Part shown: positions 1-7,661 of the stretch, piece by piece | How the letters are laid out: the number at the start of each line of letters is the position of its first letter | How positions within the stretch are numbered: the first letter of the stretch is position 1 | Source: Oscillospiraceae bacterium | Lineage (GTDB): Bacteria > Bacillota > Clostridia > Oscillospirales > CAG-272 | Assembly: GCA_015064555.1 (NCBI GenBank) | Contig: SVRZ01000012.1 | Span: forward strand, 1 to 64,000 | Length of the DNA stretch: 64,000 bases | Direction of reading: 5' to 3' | Program-made: the position numbers and the translations under genes | The notes under the pieces: model-generated | What the model saw: the letters and a program-made list of their open reading frames with translations, nothing else | What the model was told of the DNA's origin: nothing | The model's database searches: none

Positions 1-133
1 TAAATCCTTAGATCTAACCGCCATGCTGTTTTGCGCTCTTTTTTAAGCTCGCAAATATTTTCATTTTTTTCTTAAAACCTATTGACTTTATTTAGCAGGT
101 TTCGGTTATGCCTAAATGCGACAGCCCTTTTTA

Positions 134-994
134 TTATTTTATAATTGTTTTTCGATAAGTTCCCGGACTCATTCCTGCGTATTTTTTGAAAAAAGAATTA
201 AAATGATATTCATTGTTGAAATTCATTTTGTCGCTTATCTGGCGCAAGGATAGAGTGGTGTCGGAAAGCATTTTCTCAATTTGGCTGCATTTCATTTTAC
301 GAACGTACTTCATAACCGTAAGTCCGCATTCGGACTCAAAAATCCGTTCTAACTGCTTTTCGCTGATATAGCAATGGGATGCAAGTTCCGAAACCGATAT
401 GGACTGACAAATATTATCTTCAATGTATTGCTTGGCAATCGTGAGTCTGGGGTCTTCTTCCGATCTGACGGTTTCGTTTAATGCATCCCGAATTCCTACT
501 AAGCGATAAATATGCAAAATGCATTCCCACAGACGGCATTCGACCGCAGATCTGTAAAGAGCTTTTTGGGTAGTATATTCGTTGGCAATGTATAGGATTC
601 CCTCGGTTACGGCGGCGGGCGTTTGCCCCACGAAAACAGAGCAATTTCCGGACAGAACGTCGGCAAAGGTGCTATTTTCTTTAATGTTGAATGTAACGGC
701 ATGCTTTGTTGCGTTTGGGGCTTCCTCCACAACAACGTGTCTGGTAAGCGGGGGAATAAGCAAAAAATGTCCTTCCGTAACACAAATAGATTTTCCGTTT
801 ATCTCGTATATCTGATACCCGCTCTCGATTATATGTATCTCTACTCCGGCATGATAATGTCTTTTTTTTGTAATATGAGCGCGATCCTTGACAAAGGAAA
901 TCCTTTTTAGCATACAGCGCTCTATTCCCATTCTGTACAGAATGCAGCAGTTGTCGGCGGTATCGGTTTCGTTTTGTCGAAATAGTATTTCCAT
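134..994 (-). CDS. AraC-family transcriptional regulator
   Basis: Likely sugar-responsive activator of the divergent lyase/BNR pair. The N-terminal half (about residues 35-130) has the cupin pattern of AraC sensors (HYHAGVEIHIIESG, then FLLIPPLTRHVV). The C-terminal 100 residues hold two helix-turn-helix units (ISVSELASHCYISEKQL and LSLRQISDKMNFNNEYHF) ending in FFKKYAGMSPGTYRK, the AraC signature. An in-frame TTG lies 15 nt upstream, but the ATG at 994 has GGAG eight bases before it, so I start there (287 aa). It has its own consensus promoter. The effector is not visible. Family call is firm; the target is inferred from orientation. Confidence 0.93.
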   Translation of the reverse strand: MEILFRQNETDTADNCCILYRMGIERCMLKRISFVKDRAHITKKRHYHAGVEIHIIESGYQIYEINGKSICVTEGHFLLIPPLTRHVVVEEAPNATKHAVTFNIKENSTFADVLSGNCSVFVGQTPAAVTEGILYIANEYTTQKALYRSAVECRLWECILHIYRLVGIRDALNETVRSEEDPRLTIAKQYIEDNICQSISVSELASHCYISEKQLERIFESECGLTVMKYVRKMKCSQIEKMLSDTTLSLRQISDKMNFNNEYHFNSFFKKYAGMSPGTYRKTIIK

Positions 995-1021
995 TTTGTC
1001 TCCATTCAATTTGATTATTAC

Positions 1022-1050
1022 ATTATACTATATCATTTGCTCGATGTCAA
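1022..1050 (-). promoter_or_regulatory. Sigma-A promoter of the AraC gene
   Basis: On the minus strand TTGACA (1045-1050), a 17-nt spacer and TATAAT (1022-1027), a perfect consensus, 28 nt ahead of the start codon at 994. Confidence 0.75.
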
Positions 1051-1092
1051 TGGAAATGACCGAATTTTATAAAAGTGTGTCTCTTATTCATA

Positions 1093-1122
1093 TTGACGGA
1101 AATAGCTTAAAAATGATATAAT
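1093..1122 (+). promoter_or_regulatory. Promoter of the lyase/BNR operon
   Basis: TTGACG (1093-1098), 18-nt spacer, TATAAT (1117-1122), about 35 nt before the lyase ATG. It faces away from the AraC promoter, so the 40 nt between the two -35 boxes is the natural place for an AraC operator. Confidence 0.65.
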
Positions 1123-1156
1123 AAAGACACAAAAATTCAATGACCGGGAGAAAAAA

Positions 1157-2092
1157 ATGGATATTTTTACGACGATGATCACACCTTTTACCGCGGATGG
1201 CGAAGTTGATTACGATACGGCTAAAAAGTACGTAGATTGGTACTTTGAGAATGGTCTGACGGGTATATTTGCCGTATGCCAATCCAGCGAGATCTTTTAC
1301 CTTTCGCTTGAAGAGCGCGTAAAGCTCAACCGCTTGGTGTACGAGCGTGCAAAGGCGCTTGAAAAAGAGCATGGCCGCCGCTTCACCGTGGTGTCTTCCG
1401 GACACGTTTCGGACAGCCTTGAGGAGCAAGCGCGGGAGCTGAACGCCATTTGGGAGTCGGGCACCGATACGTTAATTTTGATTACCAACCGCTTAGACCC
1501 AAAAAATGAAGGCGACGACATTTGGATAGAAAACTGCAAAAAGCTTTTAGAGCTTCTTCCTATCAACGTCAAGCTTGGTCTTTATGAATGCCCATATCCC
1601 TACAAGCGCCTTGTCACTCCAAAAATCCTTGATTTTTGTCTTTCCACAGGAAAGTTTTACTATATAAAGGACACCTGCTGTGATACCGCTATAATTGCCG
1701 AGCGTTGCCGTCAGTTAAGGGGAAGCAACCTTAAACTTCTCAATGCTAACTGTCAAACGCTTCTTGAATCCTTAAGAAGCGGTGCTGACGGATACTGCGG
1801 CATTATGTGCAACTTTCACCCCGCGCTTTACGCGTGGCTCGGCGAAAACTTTAATACCGCTCCCGATTTGGCAGAGCTTGTGCAGTCGGTTGTGGGCAAC
1901 TTTGGCTTCACCGAGGTCGGGCTTCCGTATCCTCTGACTGCAAAATACCATATGAATCTTTGCGGTATTCCGACAGAGAACGTTGCACGCAACCGAAAAA
2001 GCGAAGAGCTGACCGCATACGCCAAGAGCTGTATGGAGCAAATGAAACTTGCCACGGACCATCTTTATAAATATTTGAAGGGACGGAGTTGA
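1157..2092 (+). CDS. Dihydrodipicolinate synthase / N-acetylneuraminate lyase family protein
   Basis: Class I aldolase-type lyase or synthase of the DHDPS/NAL superfamily (TIM barrel, 311 aa, about the normal length). Visible landmarks are the N-terminal TPFTADGEVDYDTAKKYVDW, the tyrosine region GLYECPYPY near residue 150 and the Schiff-base lysine in FYYIKDT near residue 172. The substrate cannot be read from these motifs: family members cleave sialic acid or 2-keto-3-deoxy sugars, or make dihydrodipicolinate. It lies 7 nt upstream of a BNR/sialidase-like gene and opposite an AraC regulator, which favours a sugar-catabolic role over lysine synthesis. A RBS (GGGAG) precedes the ATG. Confidence 0.85.
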   Translation: MDIFTTMITPFTADGEVDYDTAKKYVDWYFENGLTGIFAVCQSSEIFYLSLEERVKLNRLVYERAKALEKEHGRRFTVVSSGHVSDSLEEQARELNAIWESGTDTLILITNRLDPKNEGDDIWIENCKKLLELLPINVKLGLYECPYPYKRLVTPKILDFCLSTGKFYYIKDTCCDTAIIAERCRQLRGSNLKLLNANCQTLLESLRSGADGYCGIMCNFHPALYAWLGENFNTAPDLAELVQSVVGNFGFTEVGLPYPLTAKYHMNLCGIPTENVARNRKSEELTAYAKSCMEQMKLATDHLYKYLKGRS

Positions 2093-2099
2093 ACTAAAA

Positions 2100-3485
2100 A
2101 TGAAATGCTGTAACACCTGGAGTTATCATCCCTATCGACCGTTGCTCAGGGAGGTTGGTAACATTTATATCTCTCGCACTGTGCCATATAAGGATAAGAT
2201 CCACTTTGAGTGGTTACCCACAGATGACACCACTTACTCGGTTTTTTATAAAAAAAGCGAGGACGAGGGATTTGTTCATTATTCAGATACCATAGATACC
2301 TTTTGCGATATAGAGGGGCTTTCCCCTGAAACCGATTACGCCTTTTACGTAAGTGCAAAAAGCGGAAAAAGCCGCGTGCGGCTTGCAAGATGCGGAGAGA
2401 GTGTCGGTACGGTCGTCAACTATCTGCACCCGGATGACGAGGCTTATGCCTTCTCGGGACGCTATCTTTGCTCACCCTCGCTCGTGCGCCATCCTGACGG
2501 TTATCTTTTGTCCTCGATGGACGTATATGCGGGCGGTCATCCGCAAAACCTGACGCTCATCTTTCGCTCCGACGACGAAGGCGAGAGCTGGCATTACGTC
2601 AGCGAGCTTATGCCTTGCTTCTGGGGCAAGATGTTCATTCACCGCGGAGAGCTCTATATGCTCTCATGCGACACTGAATACGGAGATCTGCAAATAGGCA
2701 AATCCATTGACGGCGGAAAAAGCTTCTCGGCTCCCGTTACACTTTTGCGCGGCGCAAACGGCAAGAACGGAACGCCCGGAGTCCACAAAAACCCTCAGAA
2801 CGTGGTGCATTATAACGGCAGGATATACGAAACGCTGGAATGGGGCACTTGGGAAAATAAGGACTACCGATTCGCCGCTATCGTTATGTCCTGCGATGAA
2901 AACGATGATCTTTTAGTGCCGGAGAATTGGCACTTTACCGAGCCGCGTACGTTCGACCGCTTTTGCCCCGAGCTCGATGTGCTACCGCTTGACAGCGTAC
3001 ACATCGAAGGTACGCTCGCCGTTGCGCCCGACGGAAGACTGTTGAACGTCATGCGATTCCACGGATTGTATCACAAGGTACTTGTATACGAGGTCGATCT
3101 TGAAGACCCTGACGCGATGCTGCGCTTTTCACACCTTGCAAATTTCCCTGCGAATTTCACCAAATTCATGATAAAACGTGATGATAAAACGGGTTACTAT
3201 TATTCAATAGGCACTCGTGTATACTCGCCGGAAAAGACGGGCGTGCGTAATCTGCTTTCGCTCTTGCGCTCGCGCGATCTTATGTCCTGGGAGATAGTTT
3301 ACGACATTCTTGATTATAGAAATATCGACGATAAGCACATAGGCTTCCAATACGTTGATTTTGAAATAGAGGAAAACGATATAATTTTTCTTTGCAGAAC
3401 CTCTTTTAACGGAGCTAACAACTACCACGACTCAAACTATCAGACATTCCACAGAATAAAGAATTTTCGCAATATAACCCAATAA
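2100..3485 (+). CDS. BNR-repeat / sialidase-like (six-bladed propeller) protein
   Basis: 461-aa protein with Asp-box (BNR) motifs typical of sialidase-fold propellers: [12 protein letters not shown] (about 158-169) and SIDGGKSF (about 202). A fibronectin-III-like stretch precedes them (residues about 25-100). No signal peptide is seen, so it is probably cytoplasmic. It is co-transcribed with the lyase 7 nt upstream, so a NAL-like lyase plus sialidase-like enzyme would fit release and cleavage of a sialic acid or related sugar. Many BNR proteins in Clostridia are not true sialidases, however, and the arginine triad cannot be confirmed by eye. Confidence 0.75.
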   Translation: MKCCNTWSYHPYRPLLREVGNIYISRTVPYKDKIHFEWLPTDDTTYSVFYKKSEDEGFVHYSDTIDTFCDIEGLSPETDYAFYVSAKSGKSRVRLARCGESVGTVVNYLHPDDEAYAFSGRYLCSPSLVRHPDGYLLSSMDVYAGGHPQNLTLIFRSDDEGESWHYVSELMPCFWGKMFIHRGELYMLSCDTEYGDLQIGKSIDGGKSFSAPVTLLRGANGKNGTPGVHKNPQNVVHYNGRIYETLEWGTWENKDYRFAAIVMSCDENDDLLVPENWHFTEPRTFDRFCPELDVLPLDSVHIEGTLAVAPDGRLLNVMRFHGLYHKVLVYEVDLEDPDAMLRFSHLANFPANFTKFMIKRDDKTGYYYSIGTRVYSPEKTGVRNLLSLLRSRDLMSWEIVYDILDYRNIDDKHIGFQYVDFEIEENDIIFLCRTSFNGANNYHDSNYQTFHRIKNFRNITQ

Positions 3486-3540
3486 AAACAGTGTCGAAAC
3501 AGTCAAAATTGTAAATATATGTTGTCCTTTATTGACCGCA

Positions 3541-3687
3541 CTCCTGTCGGGCTCGCCTATAATTCAGAACGGTAAGCTTGTCGGTGCGGTGACCCACGTG
3601 CTCATCAACGACCCCTCCACGGGCTATGGGATTTTTATTTCAAACAGTCCCCCAAGCAGCGTAAAGCGAAAGAAGCTGAGTCATTAA
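3541..3687 (+). pseudogene. spoIVB: 3' remnant of SpoIVB peptidase (S55)
   Basis: One frame reads [20 protein letters not shown] and continues [14 protein letters not shown]. This is the conserved C-terminal core of the sporulation peptidase SpoIVB, with the GxSGSP active-site serine. There is no upstream PDZ or peptidase portion, and the reading frame runs into the inverted repeat at about 3660, ending at TAA 3685. It is therefore a short fragment stranded between the BNR gene and the island edge, probably left by a rearrangement involving the repeat. An intact spoIVB would have to lie elsewhere. Confidence 0.8.
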
Positions 3688-3865
3688 CTTAGCTCTAAAA
3701 AAAGAAAAAAGCGGATGTTCTTTACCGAAAGGTATTGAGCATCCGCTTGCTTTGTTGTATAATTTAATTACCACAAAAACCACACACAAAGCAGCGAGGT
3801 TATTATACAACAATGAGAGAAAAAATCAAGTAGTTTTACCGTTGTATTTAGGAATTTGTATTCCC
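3673..3865 (+). repeat. Left 193-bp inverted repeat bounding the AT-rich island
   Basis: Imperfect inverted copy of 9421-9613, the same length. Shared parts: a GCTGAGTCATTAAC end, an outward-facing terminator (GCGGATG...CATCCGC), a TTGTTGTATAAT...ATTATACAACAA pairing that is also kept in the other copy, and the first codons of a transposase. A degenerate 17-bp direct repeat (14/17 match) of its outer end recurs at 4004-4020, after the transposase fragment, so 3675-4020 may be one truncated element. Confidence 0.8.
3701..3747 (-). terminator. Outward terminator at left island edge
   Basis: Stem GCGGATG/CATCCGC (3711-3717 with 3740-3746) with an inner TACC/GGTA pair. On the minus strand it is followed by a T-rich run, so it can end transcripts from the leftward lipoprotein operon. 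Confidence 0.7.
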
Positions 3866-3997
3866 GAGGGAGATTTTGTATGCAAAGTAGCAGAAATTTG
3901 CGAGAGTTTGGACTACACAGAATTATTCAATACGTATCTTCGCAGTTGGAGAAAAGTAAATCCCATCACAATGTTTGAGATACTTGTATTCGCATAG
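3812..3997 (+). pseudogene. Truncated IS1182-like transposase N-terminus
   Basis: The frame reads NQVVLPLYLGICIPEGDF and goes on with SLDYTELFNTYLRSW and KVNPITMFEILVFA before a stop. This resembles the N-terminal region of IS1182-family transposases (an I/V-P-x-D/G-D stretch, then a hydrophobic helix of the kind P-x-x-x-x-x-I-L-V-F-A). Only about 60 residues remain, with no DDE catalytic part. A homologous start, on the opposite strand, is in the right repeat (9421-9474). The family name is from memory of the motif and moderately certain. Confidence 0.65.
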
Positions 3998-4096
3998 CAA
4001 AATGCTGAGCCATTCGCTTAATTATAAGCTTTTGACTCGGCCCCCTTTGGTTTTTGTTGGTGGAGCATCTTCAACGAAAGTCGAACCAACTGTTTT

Positions 4097-4798
4097 TCAA
4101 TCTACAAATGTTACCTTGCTTGAATACTCAAAAGTTTGAGTAGAAATCACAGTACCATTGGAATCATAATTAGTTTCTTTAACTTTATTACCTTGGCTAT
4201 CGTAATCATATTTCGTAGTTGTAACAATTGTGTTTGTTCCAACGGTCATTGTGGCTTTTGTTTCAATCAGAAGTTCGCCTTCATATTTGTTTTCATACAT
4301 AGACGATTGACCTCTGTTGTTGGAACGGGCAATAGCGTTGCCGTGTTCATCATTTGTCACGGTAGTCACGGTGCCGCTTGTAGCCGTTTCTATGCGCGAT
4401 CCGTTTTCATCGGTGTACTCGTATGTTATTATTGTTTCGGTTTCTTTGCCGTTGTAGATGGAAACCGTTCTCATCTCTAAAATTCGTCCATTTGCATCAT
4501 TTGTAATGAAGATTTCTGAAACAAGTCCGGATTTCGAAATGTTTTTTTGATAGTTTTGATAACCGTTTTCGTCATATCCAATATCACTTTCTGTATCGGA
4601 TATTCCGCCTGATGTTGTTTTGTTCTTTACTACTTGATAGTCTTGATTATAAATGAACTCAACCGTTACTGTTCCAGTTTTATCTGCCATTGTCTGCTTT
4701 ACAAGATAGAGTTTGGCTGCATCCTCGGTTTTTCCGCAAGAAAACAGGAAGGTACAGCAAATCACAGTAATAAGGGTTAAGGAAATTATCTTTTTCAT
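4097..4798 (-). CDS. Lipoprotein with RHS/YD-like repeats
   Basis: Secreted lipoprotein: MKKIISLTLITVICC hydrophobic leader and lipobox LFSC with Cys21. The body (233 aa) is built of degenerate YD-type units such as YDENGYQNYQ, NDANGRILEM, YDYDSQGNKVKE and YDSNGTVIST, as in RHS-related or WD-like beta-sheet proteins. No catalytic motif is seen. It is the last gene of a leftward unit and overlaps the zinc-ribbon membrane protein by four bases (ATGA), so the two are translationally coupled. Function unknown; surface anchoring is well supported. Confidence 0.85.
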   Translation of the reverse strand: MKKIISLTLITVICCTFLFSCGKTEDAAKLYLVKQTMADKTGTVTVEFIYNQDYQVVKNKTTSGGISDTESDIGYDENGYQNYQKNISKSGLVSEIFITNDANGRILEMRTVSIYNGKETETIITYEYTDENGSRIETATSGTVTTVTNDEHGNAIARSNNRGQSSMYENKYEGELLIETKATMTVGTNTIVTTTKYDYDSQGNKVKETNYDSNGTVISTQTFEYSSKVTFVD

Positions 4799-5424
4799 AG
4801 TTGTTCTCCTTTGTTAGTTTTGATTATACTAAGTCCGCAATTATTACAAGCATCATCAGACATATCGTTCACCTCACCGCAAATAGGGCAAGGTTGTTTT
4901 TGCATTTCTCTGCTTATTACAATCGGGAAATGTGTTCCGGCATATTTGAGCAAAGTATCCCCCTCGACAAACAACTCGGTGTGTGATTTGTAAAGTGTGG
5001 AAATGGTAACGATATTTTCATCTTCGAGCTGCAAATAAACTCTGCTACGAATGTTAGGAGGAGTCCTTCTTCTGTTAGCTCCTGTGTTTGGTGCGAAAGG
5101 TTGAGGAGATGCAGGTCCTCCAACTTGACGCCAACTTAAACCGGGACCGGGTGTTTTTCTGCTTACATACTCGTCCTCTTTTATATTTACTCCACGAATT
5201 TCTTTGAAAAACCATATTGATGGCGATTGCACATCAAAAATTTTATAGATGGCGAACAGCAAAGCCAATTCTGCTATGATACATATAAATGTAACAGTGC
5301 TGTTGATGTTTACAATCAGTAAGACCAAAGCTACAATCATTAACGTAATAATGATCGCAAACTCTGTAATAAGCATTTTTCGCTTTTGCTTAACTATTTT
5401 CTCAATTTCTCTTGAATCATACAT
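4795..5424 (-). CDS. Membrane protein with C-terminal zinc ribbon
   Basis: 209 aa. Two adjacent transmembrane helices (about residues 17-37 and 41-60) follow a basic N-terminus (EKIVKQKRKM). The middle is a polar domain, and the end carries a treble-clef/zinc-ribbon pattern CPICGEVNDMSDDACNNCG (CxxC-x10-CxxC). It shares this layout with the next gene upstream on the same strand (5491-6090), so the pair looks like divergent paralogues. Such ribbons often mediate protein or nucleic-acid contact at the membrane. Function unknown. Confidence 0.75.
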   Translation of the reverse strand: MYDSREIEKIVKQKRKMLITEFAIIITLMIVALVLLIVNINSTVTFICIIAELALLFAIYKIFDVQSPSIWFFKEIRGVNIKEDEYVSRKTPGPGLSWRQVGGPASPQPFAPNTGANRRRTPPNIRSRVYLQLEDENIVTISTLYKSHTELFVEGDTLLKYAGTHFPIVISREMQKQPCPICGEVNDMSDDACNNCGLSIIKTNKGEQL

Positions 5425-5490
5425 AGCTATATTCTTTTCTTTTTTATAGAGAATTGGAGCTAATTAATAATCTAATAAATCGCTTACTAT

Positions 5491-6090
5491 TTATGAGTTA
5501 ATATTGAACAATGTTGTTTTGCACTCAAAACAAGTGCTGTTTTCTGTTGATTGCATTGTTCCACATTTCATACAAATACATTTACTTTTATTAGATAGAG
5601 TGGCAGGATAGCTTAAATATGGATGATGCAAAATTATATCACCTATTTTTAAAACTCTTTCATACTGTGGAGGACACACAATAGAATATGCCTCTTCTGT
5701 TGTATTATCAGTAGTTGCTATTTTGATGTCTAAAACATGGTTGCTTTTGATTGTAGTATAAACTCCCGCATTAAGACCAAAGCCACCGGTTCCTTTAGTG
5801 ATACCTAAGCTATTATCATGATCTATGCGTTGTATTTTACCTATAACAAAGGATTTCTTTGAGAATTTATAGTAACAAACTACTGATACAGAAATCAAAA
5901 TCGCAAACAATGTTGATATTATCCAACCACTTATTTTGAATTTCAAAATAAGTCCAGACAAAATTACAACACAACACATACCTACTATGAAAAATATTAG
6001 TCTTTTCAACTTGTTTAGTTCAGAATTTCTAATTATTGACGATATAGTTTCATCGTTTTGTATTTTTTTTAAAATATCATTATACTTCAT
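5491..6090 (-). CDS. Membrane protein with C-terminal zinc ribbon (paralogue)
   Basis: 199 aa. It has two transmembrane helices (about 30-48 and 53-73), a cytosolic or extracytosolic beta-rich middle (IGKIQRIDHDNSLGITKG..., then VCPPQYERVLKIGDIILHH) and a C-terminal ribbon CICMKCGTMQSTENSTCFEC. Order and size match 4795-5424. It is the first gene of the leftward operon, behind a consensus promoter and divergent from the XRE regulator. AT-rich codon use sets it apart from the genes outside the island. No known family recognised. Confidence 0.75.
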   Translation of the reverse strand: MKYNDILKKIQNDETISSIIRNSELNKLKRLIFFIVGMCCVVILSGLILKFKISGWIISTLFAILISVSVVCYYKFSKKSFVIGKIQRIDHDNSLGITKGTGGFGLNAGVYTTIKSNHVLDIKIATTDNTTEEAYSIVCPPQYERVLKIGDIILHHPYLSYPATLSNKSKCICMKCGTMQSTENSTCFECKTTLFNINS

Positions 6091-6126
6091 TTGAATACTC
6101 CTCTAAAAACGAATCATTCATATAAT

Positions 6127-6155
6127 ATTATATCATACTTTTATAGATATTTCAA
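6127..6155 (-). promoter_or_regulatory. Promoter of the leftward lipoprotein/zinc-ribbon operon
   Basis: Minus strand: TTGAAA (6150-6155), 17-nt spacer, TATAAT (6127-6132), 37 nt before the start at 6090. Confidence 0.65.
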
Positions 6156-6216
6156 CTATTTTACAGTTACTATTGAAAACATCAAAAACAAATTTGTAAA
6201 TAATTCAAAAACCAAT

Positions 6217-6245
6217 TTGACAATACCTGTTTTTCGTGATATAAT
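6217..6245 (+). promoter_or_regulatory. Promoter of the XRE-YhcG-MNT/HEPN unit
   Basis: Perfect TTGACA (6217-6222), 17-nt spacer and TATAAT (6240-6245), 30 nt before the regulator ATG. This is the only good promoter for the three-gene unit, so the XRE protein probably controls it. Confidence 0.75.
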
Positions 6246-6274
6246 AAAACAAAAACTACGCAAGGAGTGTTTTA

Positions 6275-6640
6275 ATGAAAAAAAGTACAGTTGTAGCAGA
6301 GAGATTGAAAAAGCTGCGTGAAGGTTCACACCTTTCGCAAGCAAAGCTCGCTGAACAATTTGAGGGAGTAATGCAGAGTGCCGTTTACCGATACGAAAGC
6401 GCAGAGTCCTTCCCCCCGTATAGCGTGCTTATGCAGTATGCGGATTTCTTTGACGTTTCCCTTGATTACATTTTCGGAAGAACGGACAACCCGCAAGGCA
6501 AGCTCTATAAGTACCAACCGAAAATCATCATCGAGGACGAGCGTATGCAAGACTTTATTGAAATGTGCTTCGATCCGAACACCGAAGCCAATGCCAAGCT
6601 CAAACAAGCCTTGCTATCACTATTGGAGGAACAGAAATAA
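6275..6640 (+). CDS. XRE-family helix-turn-helix regulator
   Basis: 121 aa. Residues about 8-66 form a Cro/CI-type HTH (RLKKLREGSHLSQAKLAEQF, then MQSAVYRYESAESFPPYSVL and ADFFDVSLDYIFGRTD), the usual XRE layout with the YxFGRTD tail. The C-terminal 45 residues may serve dimerisation. It is the first gene behind a consensus promoter (RBS AAGGAG), and its stop codon overlaps the ATG of the YhcG nuclease (TAATG). In defence and toxin-antitoxin loci, such upstream XRE genes usually repress their own operon; that role is inferred here. Confidence 0.9.
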   Translation: MKKSTVVAERLKKLREGSHLSQAKLAEQFEGVMQSAVYRYESAESFPPYSVLMQYADFFDVSLDYIFGRTDNPQGKLYKYQPKIIIEDERMQDFIEMCFDPNTEANAKLKQALLSLLEEQK

Positions 6641-7635
6641 TGGCAGATATTATTAACTACAACGATTTTGAAAATATTATAGAAATTATTGAGCAATCCA
6701 AAGCACGAGCTATTAAAGCCGTCAATGCCGAAATGATTGAAATGTATTGGCAGATCGGAAAGTATATCAGTGAAAAAGCGAACAACGATGGTTGGGGTAA
6801 AAGTGTCGTACAGGATTTTGCTAATTTTTTGAAACAGACATACCCATCCGCAAGTGGATTTTCGGCACAAAATATATGGCGAATGAAACAATTTTACGAA
6901 ACCTATAAAGGCAACGAAAAACTCTCACCACTGGTGAGAGAAATTACATGGTCAAATAACCTTTTGATTATGTCGGGTTGTAAGACTGATGAGGCAAAGG
7001 AATTTTATTTAAGACTTACAATTACAAATGGCTATGGAAAGCGCGAACTTGAACGCCAGATAGACAGTATGTTATTCGAGAGAACAATGCTTTCTACGGC
7101 TAAAAACAAGAGTTTAATCGAAAAACACCCTGCTGTTAGTGCACTTCGCGATACCTATGTACTTGAATTTTTAGACATTCCCGAAGATTACAAAGAAAAG
7201 GATTTGCGTAAATCCATTATTACAAACTTAAAACAATTTATTTTGGAATTTGGAAAAGACTTTACGTTTATGGGAGAGGAATATCGTGTGCAAGTCGGTA
7301 ACACCGATTTCTTTATAGATCTTCTTTTTTATAACCGCGCTCTTTCCTGTCTTGTTGCTGTTGAATTAAAGGTTGGCAAATTCAAGCCCGAACATCTTGG
7401 ACAACTCAATTTCTATTTGGAAGCACTAAATAGAGATGTAAAGAAGCCGAACGAGAATCCAAGCGTCGGCTTGATACTTTGCACGTACAAAGATGATACT
7501 GTTGTCGAATACGCTTTAAGTAGCAATCTCTCTCCTGCTATGGTTGCAGATTATACCTTGCAGCTACCTGACAAGAAATTACTCGAAGAAAAATTGCGTG
7601 AAATTACAATGCTTGCTGATGGTGAAGAAGATTAA
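6640..7635 (+). CDS. YhcG / DUF1016 family PD-(D/E)XK nuclease
   Basis: 331 aa from the ATG overlapping the XRE stop (GGAGG at 6626); a start 75 nt upstream lies inside the XRE gene and is unlikely. The N-terminal DUF1016 domain (about 5-160: MYWQIGKYI, GWGKSVVQDFANFL, WRMKQFYETY) is a predicted DNA-binding module. The C-terminal PD-(D/E)XK fold shows the metal site D in DFFIDLLFYNR and ELK in AVELKVGKFKPEHLGQLNFY. The family is common in mobile and restriction-like loci and has been proposed as a nuclease. Between a regulator and an MNT/HEPN protein, a defence or toxin role is plausible but unproven. Confidence 0.9.
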   Translation: MADIINYNDFENIIEIIEQSKARAIKAVNAEMIEMYWQIGKYISEKANNDGWGKSVVQDFANFLKQTYPSASGFSAQNIWRMKQFYETYKGNEKLSPLVREITWSNNLLIMSGCKTDEAKEFYLRLTITNGYGKRELERQIDSMLFERTMLSTAKNKSLIEKHPAVSALRDTYVLEFLDIPEDYKEKDLRKSIITNLKQFILEFGKDFTFMGEEYRVQVGNTDFFIDLLFYNRALSCLVAVELKVGKFKPEHLGQLNFYLEALNRDVKKPNENPSVGLILCTYKDDTVVEYALSSNLSPAMVADYTLQLPDKKLLEEKLREITMLADGEED

Positions 7636-7661
7636 ACTTTGCTTGTATGGAGATAAATAAT

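Noticed and set aside
1-133. Possible promoter or gene end at the window start
   Set aside because: A TTGACT occurs but no acceptable -10 at 17 nt; nothing else supportable.
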